Assembly (NCBI GenBank): GCA_027494135.1
Contig: JAOSJK010000001.1
Span: 971,378 to 1,035,377, forward strand
Direction of reading: 5' to 3'
Length of the DNA: 64,000 bases
DNA from: Acidimicrobiia bacterium
GTDB lineage: Bacteria > Actinomycetota > Acidimicrobiia > IMCC26256 > PALSA-610
Positions within the stretch are counted from its first letter, which is position 1, and each line of letters begins with the position of its first letter. A program made the position numbers and the translations under genes. The notes beneath the pieces were generated by a model. It did no database searches, was not told where the DNA came from, and saw only the letters and a list, made by a program, of their open reading frames with translations. Below are positions 17,127 through 27,560 of this stretch, piece by piece.

Positions 17127-18131
17127 TCACTCTCTGTGGTCGATCCGCGCCGGCTGCCGCACCCTCCCCGCCAGGAGCGCGACTCCGCCACCACGATGCT
17201 CGCGAGGATCACCGCCGCCCCTGCGTACCCCTTGACCCCCAGCCCTCCCCCACGGCGAACCCCACGAACCCGGCCACGACCGGCTCGAAGAGGAGGATGA
17301 CCGCGGCACGGGTCGGCTCGATCCGCCTCTGCCCCCAGAGCTGCAGGGTGAACGCGACCCCGAGCAGACGACGCCCGTGAAGAGCACGGCGAAGAGCGCC
17401 TGGCCGTCCACGGTGCCGAGGCCGCCCACGAGGACCACGGGGGCTGCGAAGACGACGATCGCCCCCATCTGGACCGCGGTGAGCGCGACCGCGTCGTATC
17501 GGTTCACGTACATCCCGCCGAGGTAGATCCAGGCCCCGAAGCAGGCGGCGCACCCGAGCGTGAACAGCTCCCCCGCCCCCGGCGAGAAGGTGGCCCCGGT
17601 GAGCAGGAACAGCCCGGCCGCCGCGATCGCGACGGCCGTCAGCACAGTGCGGCTGGGGGCGCGGCGCCGGGCGACCGTCTCGACGAGGGGCGTGAACACC
17701 ACGAAGAGCCCGGTGATGAACGCCGAGCTCGACGTGGTCGTCCGCTGGAGGCCGAGGTTCTGGAGCCAGTACCCCGCGAACGCCACCGCCCCGAGGACGA
17801 GTCCCGCCACGGCGAACGACCGGGGCGTCATGTCGGGCACCGCCACGTCGCGGCGTCGCCAGCCGACACGCAAGGCGATCGGGAGCAACACCATCGTCCC
17901 GACGAGGAATCGGAGAAGAATGAACCCGACCGGCGTGAGGCTGTCGAGCGCGTCCTGCACGATCGTGAACGTCGCGCCGAACGCGATCGTCGCCCCGACG
18001 AGTGCCAGCTCCGGGAGGAGCGGGCGCCGGGTCTCCCACGCCGCTTCCTCCACCTCGTGGACGAGCGATCGATGTGCCGCGGCGCCGTCGATCGCGGCGC
18101 CGCCGTCCCTACCGGGCCCTGCTGCGTCCAC
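17127..18131 (-). CDS. EamA/DMT-superfamily transporter (frameshifted)
   Basis: A ten-helix drug/metabolite transporter of the EamA type. Two homologous halves are visible, each starting with a short loop and a helix such as LALVGATIAFGATFTIVQDALDS in the first half and GELFTLGCAACFGAWIYLGG in the second. The frame breaks near 17365 and 17240; the corrected sequence continues VAFTLQLWGQRRIEPTRAAV, a classic EamA end, then GAAVILASIVVAE. After the last shift the stop could be at 17127 or about 40 bases further on. The gene begins 9 bases after the nadE stop, so it is in the same operon. The substrate is unknown. Confidence 0.82.
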   Translation of the reverse strand: MDAAGPGRDGGAAIDGAAAHRSLVHEVEEAAWETRRPLLPELALVGATIAFGATFTIVQDALDSLTPVGFILLRFLVGTMVLLPIALRVGWRRRDVAVPDMTPRSFAVAGLVLGAVAFAGYWLQNLGLQRTTTSSSAFITGLFVVFTPLVETVARRRAPSRTVLTAVAIAAAGLFLLTGATFSPGAGELFTLGCAACFGAWIYLGGMYVNRYDAVALTAVQMGAIVVFAAPVVLVGGLGTVDGQALFAVLFTGVVCSGSRSPCSSGGRGGSSRPVPRSSSSSSRSWPGSWGSPWGRAGGQGVRRGGGDPREHRGGGVALLAGRVRQPARIDHRE

Positions 18132-18140
18132 GGCGCGCTG

Positions 18141-19850
18141 TCAGCCGGGCCAGCGGTTGGTGATGGGGAGACGGCGATCCTTGCCGAACGCCTTCGGCGA
18201 GACGCGCACCCCTGGTGGCCCCTGCCGCCGCTTGTACTCGTTCCTGTCGACCAGCCGCGCGACACGCCTCACCAGCGCAGGGTCGTGCCCCTCGTCCTCC
18301 AGCTCCGCGATCGACCTGTCGTCCTCCACGTATCGCTGGAGGATCGGGTCGAGGAGGTCGTAGGCGGGAAGCGAGTCGGTGTCGAGCTGCTCGGGTCGCA
18401 GCTCGGCGCTGGGCGGCTTCTCGATGATCGCGCTCGGGATGAGATCGGTGCCCGCCCGCTCGTTGCGATCGTGGCAGAGCGCGTACACCAGCGTCTTCGG
18501 TACGTCCTTGATCACGGCGAAGCCACCCACCATGTCGCCGTAGAGGGTCGCGTAGCCCGTCGCCATCTCGCTCTTGTTGCCGGTGGTCAGCACCATGCAG
18601 CCGAGCTTGTTCGAGATCGACATCAAGACGTTGCCGCGCACGCGCGATTGCACGTTCTCCTCGGCGACGTTCGGCTCGGTTCCCTCGAACACGGGCGCGA
18701 GCATCTCCTCGAACGCCGCGTGCGCGGGCTCGATCGGCACGACGAGGGTTCTCACCCCGAGGTTCGCGGCGAGCTCCTCCGCGTCGGTGATGCTGCCCGG
18801 GCTCGAGTAGCGCGACGGCATCAGCACGCCGGTCACGTGCTCCGCTCCCAGCGCGTCGACCGCGATCGCTGCAACCAGCGCGGAGTCGACCCCGCCCGAG
18901 AGACCGATTAGCACGTCGCTGAACTCGTTCTTGCGCACGTAGTCGCGCGTGCCGAGAACCAACGCCTCGTACACCTCGCGCACCGGGTCGAGTACGGGCT
19001 CGACGCGCGCGACGATCGGCTCGCCCGCGACGCGGGCATCACTGACAACGACCTCTGGCAGCGTCGCGCCGCCGGATCTGCCTCGCGGATCAAGGAGGCG
19101 CCGGCGGAACGTGGCGCGCACCTCGACGTCGACGACCAGCAGGTCTTCTCTGAACTGCGCGGCGCGCGCCGTCAGCCGCCCGCTCTCGTCGAAGACGAGG
19201 GACGCGCCGTCGAACACGAGCTCGTCCTGACCACCGACGAGGTTCGCGTACACGATCGGGACCGACGCATCGGCGGCGCGTGTGGCGAGCATCGTCTCGC
19301 GCTCGCGCAGCCGGCCCGCGTAGTAGGGGGAGGCGTTGAGGTTGACGACCAGCTCCGCGCCGCCGGCCGAGAGCTCCACGATCGGACCGGTCGGGCTCCA
19401 GGAGTCCTCGCAGATCGTCACGCCGACCTTCACGCCGCCCACCACGAAGAGCGGGCCGCTCTCGGTGCCCTGTGCGAAGTACCGGCGCTCGTCGAAGACC
19501 GAGTAGTTCGGGAGGAGCTGCTTCCGGTACACACCCTGCACCCTGCCGTGGGCCAGGACCGCGGCCGAGTTCCAAAGGTCGCGACCGGCCTCGGGGTACC
19601 CGACCACGGCCGCCGCCCGTCCGGTGCGCACGGCGACCTTCTCCAGCGCCTCGGCGGCCGCGGCCACGAAGGCCGGCCGCAGCAGCAGGTCTTCCGGCGG
19701 GTACCCGGTGACGGTCAGCTCGGGGAAGACGACGAGGTCGGCGCCGAGCGCCTCGGCCTCCTCGTATGCGGCGATGATCCTCGCCGCGTTGCCTTCGAGA
19801 TCGCCGACGACGGTGTCGATCTGGGCGGCGGCGACGCGGATACCGGGCAC
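18141..19850 (-). CDS. nadE: Glutamine-dependent NAD+ synthetase
   Basis: This enzyme makes NAD+ from deamido-NAD+ with ATP and glutamine in the cytoplasm. The 569-residue protein has an N-terminal nitrilase-type glutaminase domain with the Glu-Lys-Cys triad seen in FPELTVTGY, YRKQLLPNY and CEDSW, and a C-terminal synthetase domain with the P-loop GLSGGVDSALVAAI (about residue 300) and TTGNKSEMATGY. The gene is uninterrupted, unlike many neighbours. It starts at GTG 19850 and is divergent from glnE, with 41 bases between the starts. The length is normal for this fused type. Confidence 0.95.
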   Translation of the reverse strand: MPGIRVAAAQIDTVVGDLEGNAARIIAAYEEAEALGADLVVFPELTVTGYPPEDLLLRPAFVAAAAEALEKVAVRTGRAAAVVGYPEAGRDLWNSAAVLAHGRVQGVYRKQLLPNYSVFDERRYFAQGTESGPLFVVGGVKVGVTICEDSWSPTGPIVELSAGGAELVVNLNASPYYAGRLRERETMLATRAADASVPIVYANLVGGQDELVFDGASLVFDESGRLTARAAQFREDLLVVDVEVRATFRRRLLDPRGRSGGATLPEVVVSDARVAGEPIVARVEPVLDPVREVYEALVLGTRDYVRKNEFSDVLIGLSGGVDSALVAAIAVDALGAEHVTGVLMPSRYSSPGSITDAEELAANLGVRTLVVPIEPAHAAFEEMLAPVFEGTEPNVAEENVQSRVRGNVLMSISNKLGCMVLTTGNKSEMATGYATLYGDMVGGFAVIKDVPKTLVYALCHDRNERAGTDLIPSAIIEKPPSAELRPEQLDTDSLPAYDLLDPILQRYVEDDRSIAELEDEGHDPALVRRVARLVDRNEYKRRQGPPGVRVSPKAFGKDRRLPITNRWPG

Positions 19851-19891
19851 CGCACCAGGATACGACCCGCCCGCCGCGCGACACTCCCGGA

Positions 19892-22676
19892 GTGGTGGAG
19901 ACGATCCCCGACAGCCCCGAGCTCACCGGCGCGGTGGAGCGGTCCGCCGATCCGCTGGCGGCGCGGAACGGCCTCCGGCAACTCTTCGAGGCCCATCCCG
20001 GCCTGGCGGAGGAGGCCGTGGCGGTACCCGTGCTGCGCGACGCTCTCGTCGCGATCTCCGTCGCGTCGCACTCTCTCCTCACCGGCATCGTCTCCGACGC
20101 GACTGCTCTCGAGCCCCTACGGGATCCAGGGGCGCTCGCCGTGCCGCGCACCTGCGCAGACCACTCGGTCTCTCTCGCTATCGCACTCACCGCGACCGAC
20201 GACGCGCCGGCCGAGCTGCGGAGGTGGAAGCGACGCCAGATGGTGCGCATCGCTGCGCGCGACCTCCTCGGCCTCGCCGACCTGAGGACCGTCGGAGCCG
20301 AGCTCGCCGACCTCGCACAGTCCTGCCTCGGTGCCGCACTGGAGATCGCGGCGCCGGCGGTACCGATGGCCGTCGTCGCGATGGGCAAGCTCGGCGGCCG
20401 CGAGCTCAACTACGCGAGCGACGTAGACGTCCTCTTCGTGCACGACGGGTCCTCGACCGACGCGGAGCACGCCGCCCGCGCCCTGCTCGGCGTCATGACC
20501 TCTCCCACCGCCGACGGTATCGTCTTCCGCACCGACGCCGACCTGCGCCCCGAAGGTCGGTCGGGAGCGCTGTCGCGCAGCATCGACGCCTTCGACGCCT
20601 ACTGGGACCGGTGGGCGCAGACGTGGGAGCTCCAGGCTCTCATCAAGGCTCGGCCCGTAGCCGGCGACCCGTCGCTCGGAGCGCTCTTCGTGGAGCGCGC
20701 CGAATCGCGCGTGTGGCCCGAGGTGATGGACCCCGACGCGGTTCGCGACATACGCGCGATGAAGTCGCGCACAGAGGAGATGCTGCGGCTGAAGGGTGTG
20801 CAGGAGCGCGAGCTGAAGCGCGGCCGTGGCGGGATACGCGACATCGAGTTCGCCGTCCAGCTCCTCCAGCTCGTGCACGGTCGCCATGATCCCTCGATCC
20901 GCTCGGCCAACACGCTCGAGGCGCTCGAGGCGCTGGCCGTCGCCGGCTACGTCCCCGTCGCAGACGCCGACCGCCTCGACACCGCCTACGAGTGGCTCCG
21001 CCTCGTCGAGCACCGCCTGCAGCTCCAGGATGAGCAGCAAGTGCACACGCTCCCCGCCGACGAGGGCGCCCGTACCCAGCTGGCTCGCGTCGTCGGCTTC
21101 CGCGACTCCGCCGGCTCCTCTGCGCTCGAGCAGTTCGACTCCACTCACAGCTCACATCAGACCGTCGTGCGCCTCATCCATGAGCAGCTCTTCTTCTCCC
21201 CACTGCTGGAGACCCTCGCCGGGGCCGGGCCGCTCCCCCTCGACGCCGCCGAGGAGCGCCTGACCGCATTCGGCTTCCGTGACCTGGTCCGAACCCGCGC
21301 CGCTCTCGCGGAGCTCACCGCCGGCTTCACCCGCCGATCGCGGGTGATGCAGCAGCTCCTGCCGGTGATCCTCGACTGGCTCTCGGCGTCGCCCGACCCC
21401 GATCTCGGTCTGCTGCAGCTCCGCCGGCTGATCGAGGGCCCCACCCGCTCGGCGGTGCTCGCGAGACAGTTCCGTGAGACGCCCGTCGCCGCGGAGCGTG
21501 CGTGCCGCGTGCTCGGGTCGAGCCGGGTGCTCGGTCTCGCGCTGCACCGTCAGCCCGACTTCCTGGAGGTCCTCGCCGACGACGAGGCACTCACGGCGGA
21601 ACGCACCCGGGAGGACCTCGTCGACGAGGCGCTCGACACCCTCGACTGGCGCGAGGACGAGGACGGCCGGCGGGCAGGGCTGCGGAGGTTCAAGCGCCGG
21701 CACCTGCTCCGCATCGGCGCGCGCGACGTGCTCGGCCTCGCGGGCGTCGAGACGACCGGGCGCGAGCTCGCGCACCTCGCGGACGCCGCCGTGGAGGCCG
21801 CTCTGCGATCGCTGGAGCCGGCCGTCCCCTTCGCCGTGATCGGCATGGGTCGCCTCGGTGGGCGGGAGCTGTCGTACGCGTCCGACATCGACGTGCTCTT
21901 CGTGTACGACGGCGACTCACCCTCGGCCTTCGACGTCGCCGAGCGCGTCGCCACACGCCTCATGGCCGCCATCGGGGCGACGACCGCCGAGGGACAGACC
22001 TTCCGGATCGACGCCGACCTCCGCCCCGAGGGGAAGCACGGCCCGCTGGCGCGCTCGCTCGACGGATACCGCGCGTACTACGAGCGCTGGGCGCTCCCAT
22101 GGGAGTTCCAGTCGCTGCTGCGCGCCCGCCCGATCGCCGGCGACGCGGACGTCTCCGCCCGGTTCATGTCGCTCGCGGAGCCCCACGTGTACCGCAGCCC
22201 GCTGCCCGTAGAGTTCGGAGCGCGAGATCCGTCGCATCAAGGCCCGCGTGGAGAAGGAGCGGATCCCGACCTCCGACGACCCGCAGTTCCACCTGAAGCT
22301 CGGTCGAGGGTCGCTCTCCGACGTCGAGTTCACGGTGCAGCTTCTCCAGCTGCAGCACGGTGCCGCCCTCCCCGAGGTGCGCGACGCGTCGACGACGGGG
22401 GCGCTCGTCGCCCTGCAGCACGCCGGGTTGATCGAGGCCGACGACGCCGGCGCACTCCTCGAGGCGTACCGCCTCTGCGAGAAGGCCCGCAACTACCGGT
22501 ACCTCCTCACCGGCACGCCCGGCGACTCCCTCCCGACCGACTCCGACGAGGCCGAGCACCTAGCCCGCATGCTCGGTCACACTCACCGCCCTCAGACCTC
22601 GATGCGCGACGAGTACCGGAAGCTGACGCGACGCTCGCGCACCGTCGTCGAGCGCGTCTTCTACGGCAGGGAGTGA
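19892..22676 (+). CDS. glnE: Bifunctional glutamine synthetase adenylyltransferase/deadenylase (one frameshift)
   Basis: GlnE adds and removes AMP on the regulatory tyrosine of type I glutamine synthetase. Both nucleotidyltransferase domains are visible, each with a GGREL.YASD.DVLF motif: KLGGRELNYASDVDVLF in the N-terminal half and RLGGRELSYASDIDVLF in the C-terminal half. Each is followed by DADLRPEG. GlnD-UR-type helical domains follow both (LKRGRGGIRDIEFAVQLLQL; LSDVEFTVQLLQLQHG). The frame breaks near 22215; after correction the protein is about 928 residues. Start codon GTG 19892 has GGAG directly before it, so GTG 19895 is an alternative. Its target GlnA1 is 10 kb downstream. Confidence 0.93.
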
Positions 22677-22886
22677 CGCTCCGGGAGCGGGGGAAGCGCC
22701 GCCTACGGCCACTTGCCCCGGAAGCGATGGACCTTTGTCACAGCGCGCGCACGCCAGCCGGGTCAGAAGGACTTTCGGCGCCGTACGGTGGACGCTCTGC
22801 CCTTCGGGACGGCGGCAGGTCGTCCTATCTTCCGACCGGATGTATCGCTTGCTTGATCATGGGTCATCGCACTTGGGAGGATCAGC

Positions 22887-23491
22887 ATGAAACGTCGCAC
22901 ACTTGATATCGCCTTCGTCGTGGGAGGCCTCTTGATCGCAGCGCTGCTGCTGGCGCTGGGGCTCGTGATGAAGTCGAACGCGGACTTCGCGAAGGACTAC
23001 GTACACGATCAGCTGTCGCAGCAGAAGATCACGTTCACCCCTGCCGATTCCTTGAACGACGAGGAGAAGGCGGCCGATTGCCTCGTCGACAACGGCGGCA
23101 AGGCCTGACCACGGGCAAGCAGGCGGAGTGCTACGCGAACGAGTACATAGCGCTGCACCTCAGGGATGTGAACGACGGCAAGACGTACTCGGAGACCAGC
23201 AGCGAGTCTCGGGAGGCGCGCAGTGCTGCTGAGAGTGCCGAGGAAGCCGGTGAGGCCGATGCTGCGGCGCTTGCCGAGACCGCGGCCGAGCTCGACGGCA
23301 AGGTCCAGACGCTTTTCCGCGGAGAGTCTCTCCGGGGACTCCTGCTGACCTCATACGGCTTCAGCGAGTTCGGGCGCAAGGCTGATCAGGCCGCGACCGT
23401 CTCCTTCCTCGTTGCGCTCGTGCTCTTGCTCGCGTCGGTAGCCGGGAGCATCCACGCCTTCAGGACTCCCAAGAACGTGGTGGTCGAATAG
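22887..23491 (+). CDS. Two-TM membrane protein of the family often misnamed LigA (one frameshift)
   Basis: The product has an N-terminal membrane helix (FVVGGLLIAALLLALGLVM) and a C-terminal one (VSFLVALVLLLASVAGSI) with an extracytoplasmic middle containing TTGKQAECYANEYIALHL and KVQTLFRGESLRGLLL. These features match a conserved actinobacterial family that databases often label aromatic ring-opening dioxygenase LigA; nothing in the sequence supports that enzyme, so I call it a membrane protein of unknown role. A missing base near 23105 splits it. ATG 22887 has GGGAGGATC upstream. About 201 residues. Confidence 0.75.
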
Positions 23492-23596
23492 ACGTGGTCG
23501 AGTAGACGCAGTGGTCGAGTAGTCGCCAAGCGACCTCGCCGTCGTCCACCCGAGGGCTCGTCCGCTCCAGGGCTCGTTCGCCCAGGGCAGGCAACA
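23492..23596 (+). repeat. Short GTGGTCGAGTAG direct repeats
   Basis: Immediately around and after the preceding stop, the motif GTGGTCGA(A/G)TAG occurs three times within about 45 bases (23479-23522). Each copy contains a TAG stop. The remainder of the stretch shows nothing more. Confidence 0.5.
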
Positions 23597-23633
23597 GCGG
23601 CCACCGCCCTGCTGCGCGCAGGGCGGTGGCCGC
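23597..23633. terminator. Strong 16-bp hairpin
   Basis: Arms GCGGCCACCGCCCTGC (23597-23612) and its exact reverse complement (23618-23633) enclose a TGCGC loop. It lies about 100 bases after the preceding gene and before the next one, both rightward, so it probably ends transcription. Confidence 0.8.
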
Positions 23634-23749
23634 CGTCCCTATGGTCTCGGGTCTTCAACCGGACCATCGCACTCCGTCGCCTCTCTTGTCGCACGCGTTG
23701 AGCGCTCGGTAGGGTCGGGCGCCGATGCCCGGCGGATCTTGGAGGATGC

Positions 23750-25491
23750 TTGCCGCGCTGCAATACCGGATCACCGATCAACCCCACCGCCACCGGCCGG
23801 CGCCGGACGGCATCCACTGGTGTTGCGGCGGGGCTGTTCTGCGTCTTCGCGATCATGCTCGCCGCTCCCGCGGCGTCGGCCGCCGACGAGATGCCTTGCG
23901 ACTTCCTGCCCATCGGAGTGGAGGGCGCGACCCTCGACCGCCAGGGCCCCGACTCGTACGCCGAGTGCATCGCCGACCTCCTGGTAGGGGAGCGCACCGC
24001 CGCCGGCGACTCCTTCGTCGGGGTCTTCCTGGTGACCATCACCCACGAGTCGTGGGGTTCGATCGAGGATCTGTACCGATCCGTCAGCGACGGCGGCACC
24101 CCGACCGATCTAGGCGACGAGGGTGTCCTCAAGACCTTCCCGGCAGTCGCCACCGACGCGTACGGCGCGTACTTCCTGAAGGGCCCCTACTACGTATCGG
24201 TCGAGCACACCGTCATGGACCCCGACTTCTTCGTCGAGGACACCGCTCTCACCAAGGCCCTCACGGAGATCCTCGCCCGCGCGATCGACACATCGATGGA
24301 GGCGGCCGGGGTCGGGGCGTCAGCGGGCGACTCCGGCGTCGGGATCGCCCCCTCCACCGGGGGGCGGCACCGGGTCTGCGGGCGACTCCGACGACGGCAC
24401 GCCCGTCGGCCCGATCGTGGCGACGACTGTCGTGGTCCTCGGCGGCGCGGCGGTCACCATCAACGTGCTGCGTCGGCGCCCGAGGCAGCCCCGCGCCCCG
24501 CGCGGCGACGCGACGCCCACCCGCTGCTGGGGGAGGTCGCCGCCATCGACGAGGCCGCCGACCGCCTCGATCGCGAGCTCGACGAGCTGCGCCGCGCCCG
24601 CGACGCCGCCCGCGACCGCATCGAGCGGATCGGGGCGCGATCGACGCCGAGCGGACCCTCGCCGACGGCTTCCAGAGCTACGCCGACGCGATAACGAGAT
24701 CGCAGGGCGTGCACGCCGCGAAGGTCTACAGCGACACTGCCCTGGTCGTTGCAGCGACCTTCGCCGCCGGCGCAGCGTCGATCGAGATGCTGAACGCCGC
24801 GTTCGCGGTCGAGGCGGCGTCGATGTCTCCCGAGGCACTGGCCGTCGCCGAGCAGCTCGAGGCAGGTGCAGCCGCCGCCCGAAGCGCGGCCCAGGCAGCA
24901 GCGCGCCTTCCCGAGCTGGCGTCGAGGCTCAACACTGCGAAGAACCTCTCCTCTGTCGCCCAGGGCGCCGAGCTCGCCGCCGCGGCCAATGCCGAGATCG
25001 TGGCCCTCGAGGGCGCCATCGCCTCCGCCCAGACCACGATCCAGGCCGGCGCCGCTGCGGCCGATGCGACCACGACTCTCGCTTCGCAGCTCGCGCGACT
25101 CACCCAGAGCTCGCTCCCCGCGCAGCTCTGGGCGAGGTTCAGGGGCGTCGGCACGCTCTTCCTCGACCTCGCCACCAATCAGGCGGTCGACGCGTCGAAG
25201 GCTGCGCGAACGTGGCTCCGAAGAGACGACCCGGAACGCCAGAGGCAGCTCGTCGAGGAGACGCTGCGCGCCGCCGAGGTGCAACGTGACCTGGTGCAGA
25301 AGGCGCGGACGATGATCTCCGGCCTGCGTGAGGAGAGGGCCCAGCTCGTCATCGACGCGCAGCGCGCAGATGGGCTCGTGCGCGACGCCCTGGACAAGAT
25401 CGCCGAGATCGCGGCCCGCAGGGCGCAGAAGGTCGCCGAGTGCGAGCAGCTCGCGGCGCGCGCCGCGTCTGCCGTCGCCACGGGTAGCTGA
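23750..25491 (+). CDS. Secreted-domain, membrane and coiled-coil protein of unknown function (frameshifted)
   Basis: I do not recognise this family. In order it shows an N-terminal signal peptide (FCVFAIMLAAPAASA, cut before ADEMPC), an extracytoplasmic domain of about 150 residues, a Gly/Ser-rich linker, a membrane helix (VGPIVATTVVVLGGAAVTI) near 24417-24475, then a long Ala/Glu/Arg-rich helical region (DEAADRLDRELDELRRARD) that looks like a coiled coil inside the cell, and a second weakly hydrophobic Ala-rich part. Frames change near 24360, 24500 and 24645; together about 580 residues. The TTG 23750 start follows GGAGG by four bases but is not certain. It may pass a signal or force across the membrane. 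Confidence 0.55.
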
Positions 25492-25672
25492 CGGAGCGGG
25501 GCTTCACCGGCTCCCGCGTTCAGCGACCGCGTGACGATCGGCCGCACTCGCCGGGTCGGGGTAGTCGGGCGTCGCCTCACCTGACGGTGCCGCGCGGCCT
25601 CCTGCTCAGGCCCTCGACGGTGTGACCCTGCCGCGCTTCTGGCCCCCGGCCGTCGGTGTCACACCCATCCCT

Positions 25673-25687
25673 TACAATACGAACTGA
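25673..25687 (+). promoter_or_regulatory. -10-like element and likely leaderless start
   Basis: TACAAT (25673-25678) lies eight bases before ATG 25687 of the DUF222-HNH gene. A transcript from this box would start at or just before the ATG, so translation may be leaderless. No clear -35 hexamer is seen 17 bases upstream. Confidence 0.45.
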
Positions 25688-27560
25688 TGTTTGGTACCGA
25701 TCTCCTCCAGCCGGCTACACCACCGCCGGGCAGGCCCGCCGACGGCGGACCGCGCACGACGCCCGGGGCGATCGGGGCGAGCGGCGCGAGCAGTGGAGCG
25801 ATCGGCGGCCCCGGCACCGGCGGCGTCGCGACCATCCGAGACGGCGTCACCGCTCTCGCCACCGACGACCTCGACCGGCTCTCGGAGGCGACCCTGGCCG
25901 TCGAGCTCATCGACCTGCTGCACGAGAAGGCGCGCCTGGAGGCAGAGATCGCACGGCGTGTCTGCGCGCCCACCACCTGGGCATCGGTGCCGCCGACGGC
26001 GCCGCGACGACCGCCGCGTGGCTGCGCTGCCGGGCAGGCCTCGGGGAGTCCGAGGCGCAGGTACTTGTCCGCACCGCTACCGCCCTCGACGACATGCCCG
26101 CCACCGCCGCCGCCTACTCGACCGGCGAGATCTCCACGACCCGCGTACGGATGCTCGCCTCCGCCCGCACACCCGGCTACGAGGAGGCCTTCGCCGCCGT
26201 CGAACCCGCACTGGTCGACGTGGCGCGCATCGGCTCACTGCGCGACATCCGTCAGGCACTCGCACACTGGCGGGCCCACACCGACGCCGGCGGCGGCGCC
26301 GAGGCCGCGCTCCGCCTCCACGAACGGCGCGGCATGTGGGCGTCCCGCACACTCGACGGCGCAGTCGCGGTCCGCGCCGACCTCGACCCCGAAGGCGGCG
26401 AGCTCCTCCTCGCGGCACTCGCCGCCCACACACCCACGCCCGGAGCCGACGACACCCGCAGCCCCGCGCAACGGCGCGCCGACACGCTCACCAACCTCTG
26501 CCGCCTCGCGCTCGACGACAAGCTCCCCGGCGGGAGCACCAGGCCGCACCTGTCGGTGATCGTCGGCGCCGTCGCGCTCGCCGATGCTGCTGCGGCACCG
26601 TCCGGGCCCGGAGACTCGTCGGGCGACGGATACCCCTGCAACCGGAGCGGCGCCGGCCCGGAGCCGCCCGAAGACTCCGCCGCTAGTGGTCTCGACGCCT
26701 CAGCCGTCGTCGGTCGCCCCGGCCTCCCGCTCTCGGGGCCCGACGACTCGGCGCCGTGCCTGCTCAGGGGCGGAGCGGTCTGCGAGCTCGAGTACCTCGG
26801 CCCGGTGGTGCCGGCGGTCGCGGTCCGCCTCGCCTGCGACGCCGCCATCACCCGCGTCGTGCTCGGCCCCGACAGCCGCCTCCTCGACGTGGGCCGCACC
26901 ACCCGGGTCGTACCCCCGAACCTGCGGCGCGCGCTCGCCGCCCGCGACCGCGGCTGCCGCTTCCCCGGATGCGACCGTCCCCTCGCCTGGTGCCACGCGC
27001 ACCACGTCGTCCACTGGCTCCACGGCGGCCCCACCGACCACGACAACCTCGTCCATCTCTGCGGACACCATCACCACCTTCTCCACGAGGGCGGCTGGAC
27101 GGCCACCTTCGACGGCGCCCGCCTACGCGTCTTCCACCCCGACGGCACACCCCTCACCCGCCCCGCGAGCCCCGCGCCCCATGAACAGGCGCGCCAAGAG
27201 CCGCCACCCCACGCCACCCGCGCCACCCGCGCCACCCGCGCCACCCGGGCCGGAGCGTCACCACGTCACGGGCATCACGGCACCGTGTCGCTTGCATTGC
27301 GCTGCTTTCAGCAGCAGAATACATGCATGCCCGCCATCACGATCCGAGAGGTGCCCGAGGAGACTCGCGACGAGCTTGCTGCCCGCGCAGCGGCGACGGG
27401 GAGGTCTCTCCAGGAGTACCTGCGCGGCGAGCTGATCGACCTGGCACGTCGGCCCGACGCACTGGTACTCGCGGCGCGCATCGCGAACCGCAAGCGCGCG
27501 ACGGGCAGCACCGTCTCCGCGAGCACGATTCTCCGTCACCGCGACGCCGACCGCGAATGA
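25687..27560 (+). CDS. DUF222/HNH endonuclease-domain protein (one frameshift; reads into the antitoxin)
   Basis: This is a typical actinobacterial DUF222 protein with a C-terminal HNH nuclease domain. DUF222 features include LRCRAGLGESEAQVLVRTA and STGEISTTRVRML; the HNH domain has DRGCRFPGCDRP, WCHAHHVVHW and DNLVHLCGHHHHLLHEGGW, with the metal-binding Cys/His pattern intact. Family members may be restriction-like or mobile-element nucleases; the target is unknown. A frameshift near 25965 separates the first 95 residues. There is no in-frame stop after the HNH domain: the frame passes through a 9-bp repeat and the promoter and coding region of the antitoxin gene to 27560. The natural end is probably near 27190, lost by an indel. 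Confidence 0.75.
27212..27247. repeat. 9-bp tandem repeat CGCCACCCG, 4 copies
   Basis: Four exact 9-base units lie between the HNH domain and the antitoxin promoter, read as Ala-Thr-Arg repeats in the long frame. Because 9 is a multiple of 3, copy-number changes would keep the frame. Confidence 0.9.
27301..27315. promoter_or_regulatory. Inverted repeat, probable antitoxin operator
   Basis: GCTGCT-TTC-AGCAGC is a perfect 6-bp inverted repeat 11 bases before ATG 27327, next to an AT-rich GAATACAT that could be a -10. VapB-type antitoxins bind such palindromes to repress their own operon; binding here is inferred. Confidence 0.5.
27327..27560 (+). CDS. VapB/FitA-type antitoxin
   Basis: This 77-residue protein begins MPAITIREVPEETRDELAARAA, the pattern of FitA-like ribbon-helix-helix antitoxins: a short beta strand that binds DNA, then two helices (SLQEYLRGELIDLARR). 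The C-terminal tail ending TILRHRDADRE would wrap and block the toxin. Its stop overlaps the toxin start by four bases (ATGA), so toxin and antitoxin are co-translated. It lies in the same frame as the preceding HNH protein. Confidence 0.85.
   Translation: MPAITIREVPEETRDELAARAAATGRSLQEYLRGELIDLARRPDALVLAARIANRKRATGSTVSASTILRHRDADRE

Noticed and set aside
23100-23112. In-frame TGA codons in split genes as selenocysteine codons
   Set aside because: At this and other breaks the residues after the TGA in the same frame are not conserved, while a neighbouring frame is. A frameshift explains each case better than Sec insertion.
22887-23491. Aromatic ring-opening dioxygenase LigA
   Set aside because: The protein resembles a family often given this name, but it is a two-helix membrane protein with no metal-binding or dioxygenase motif.
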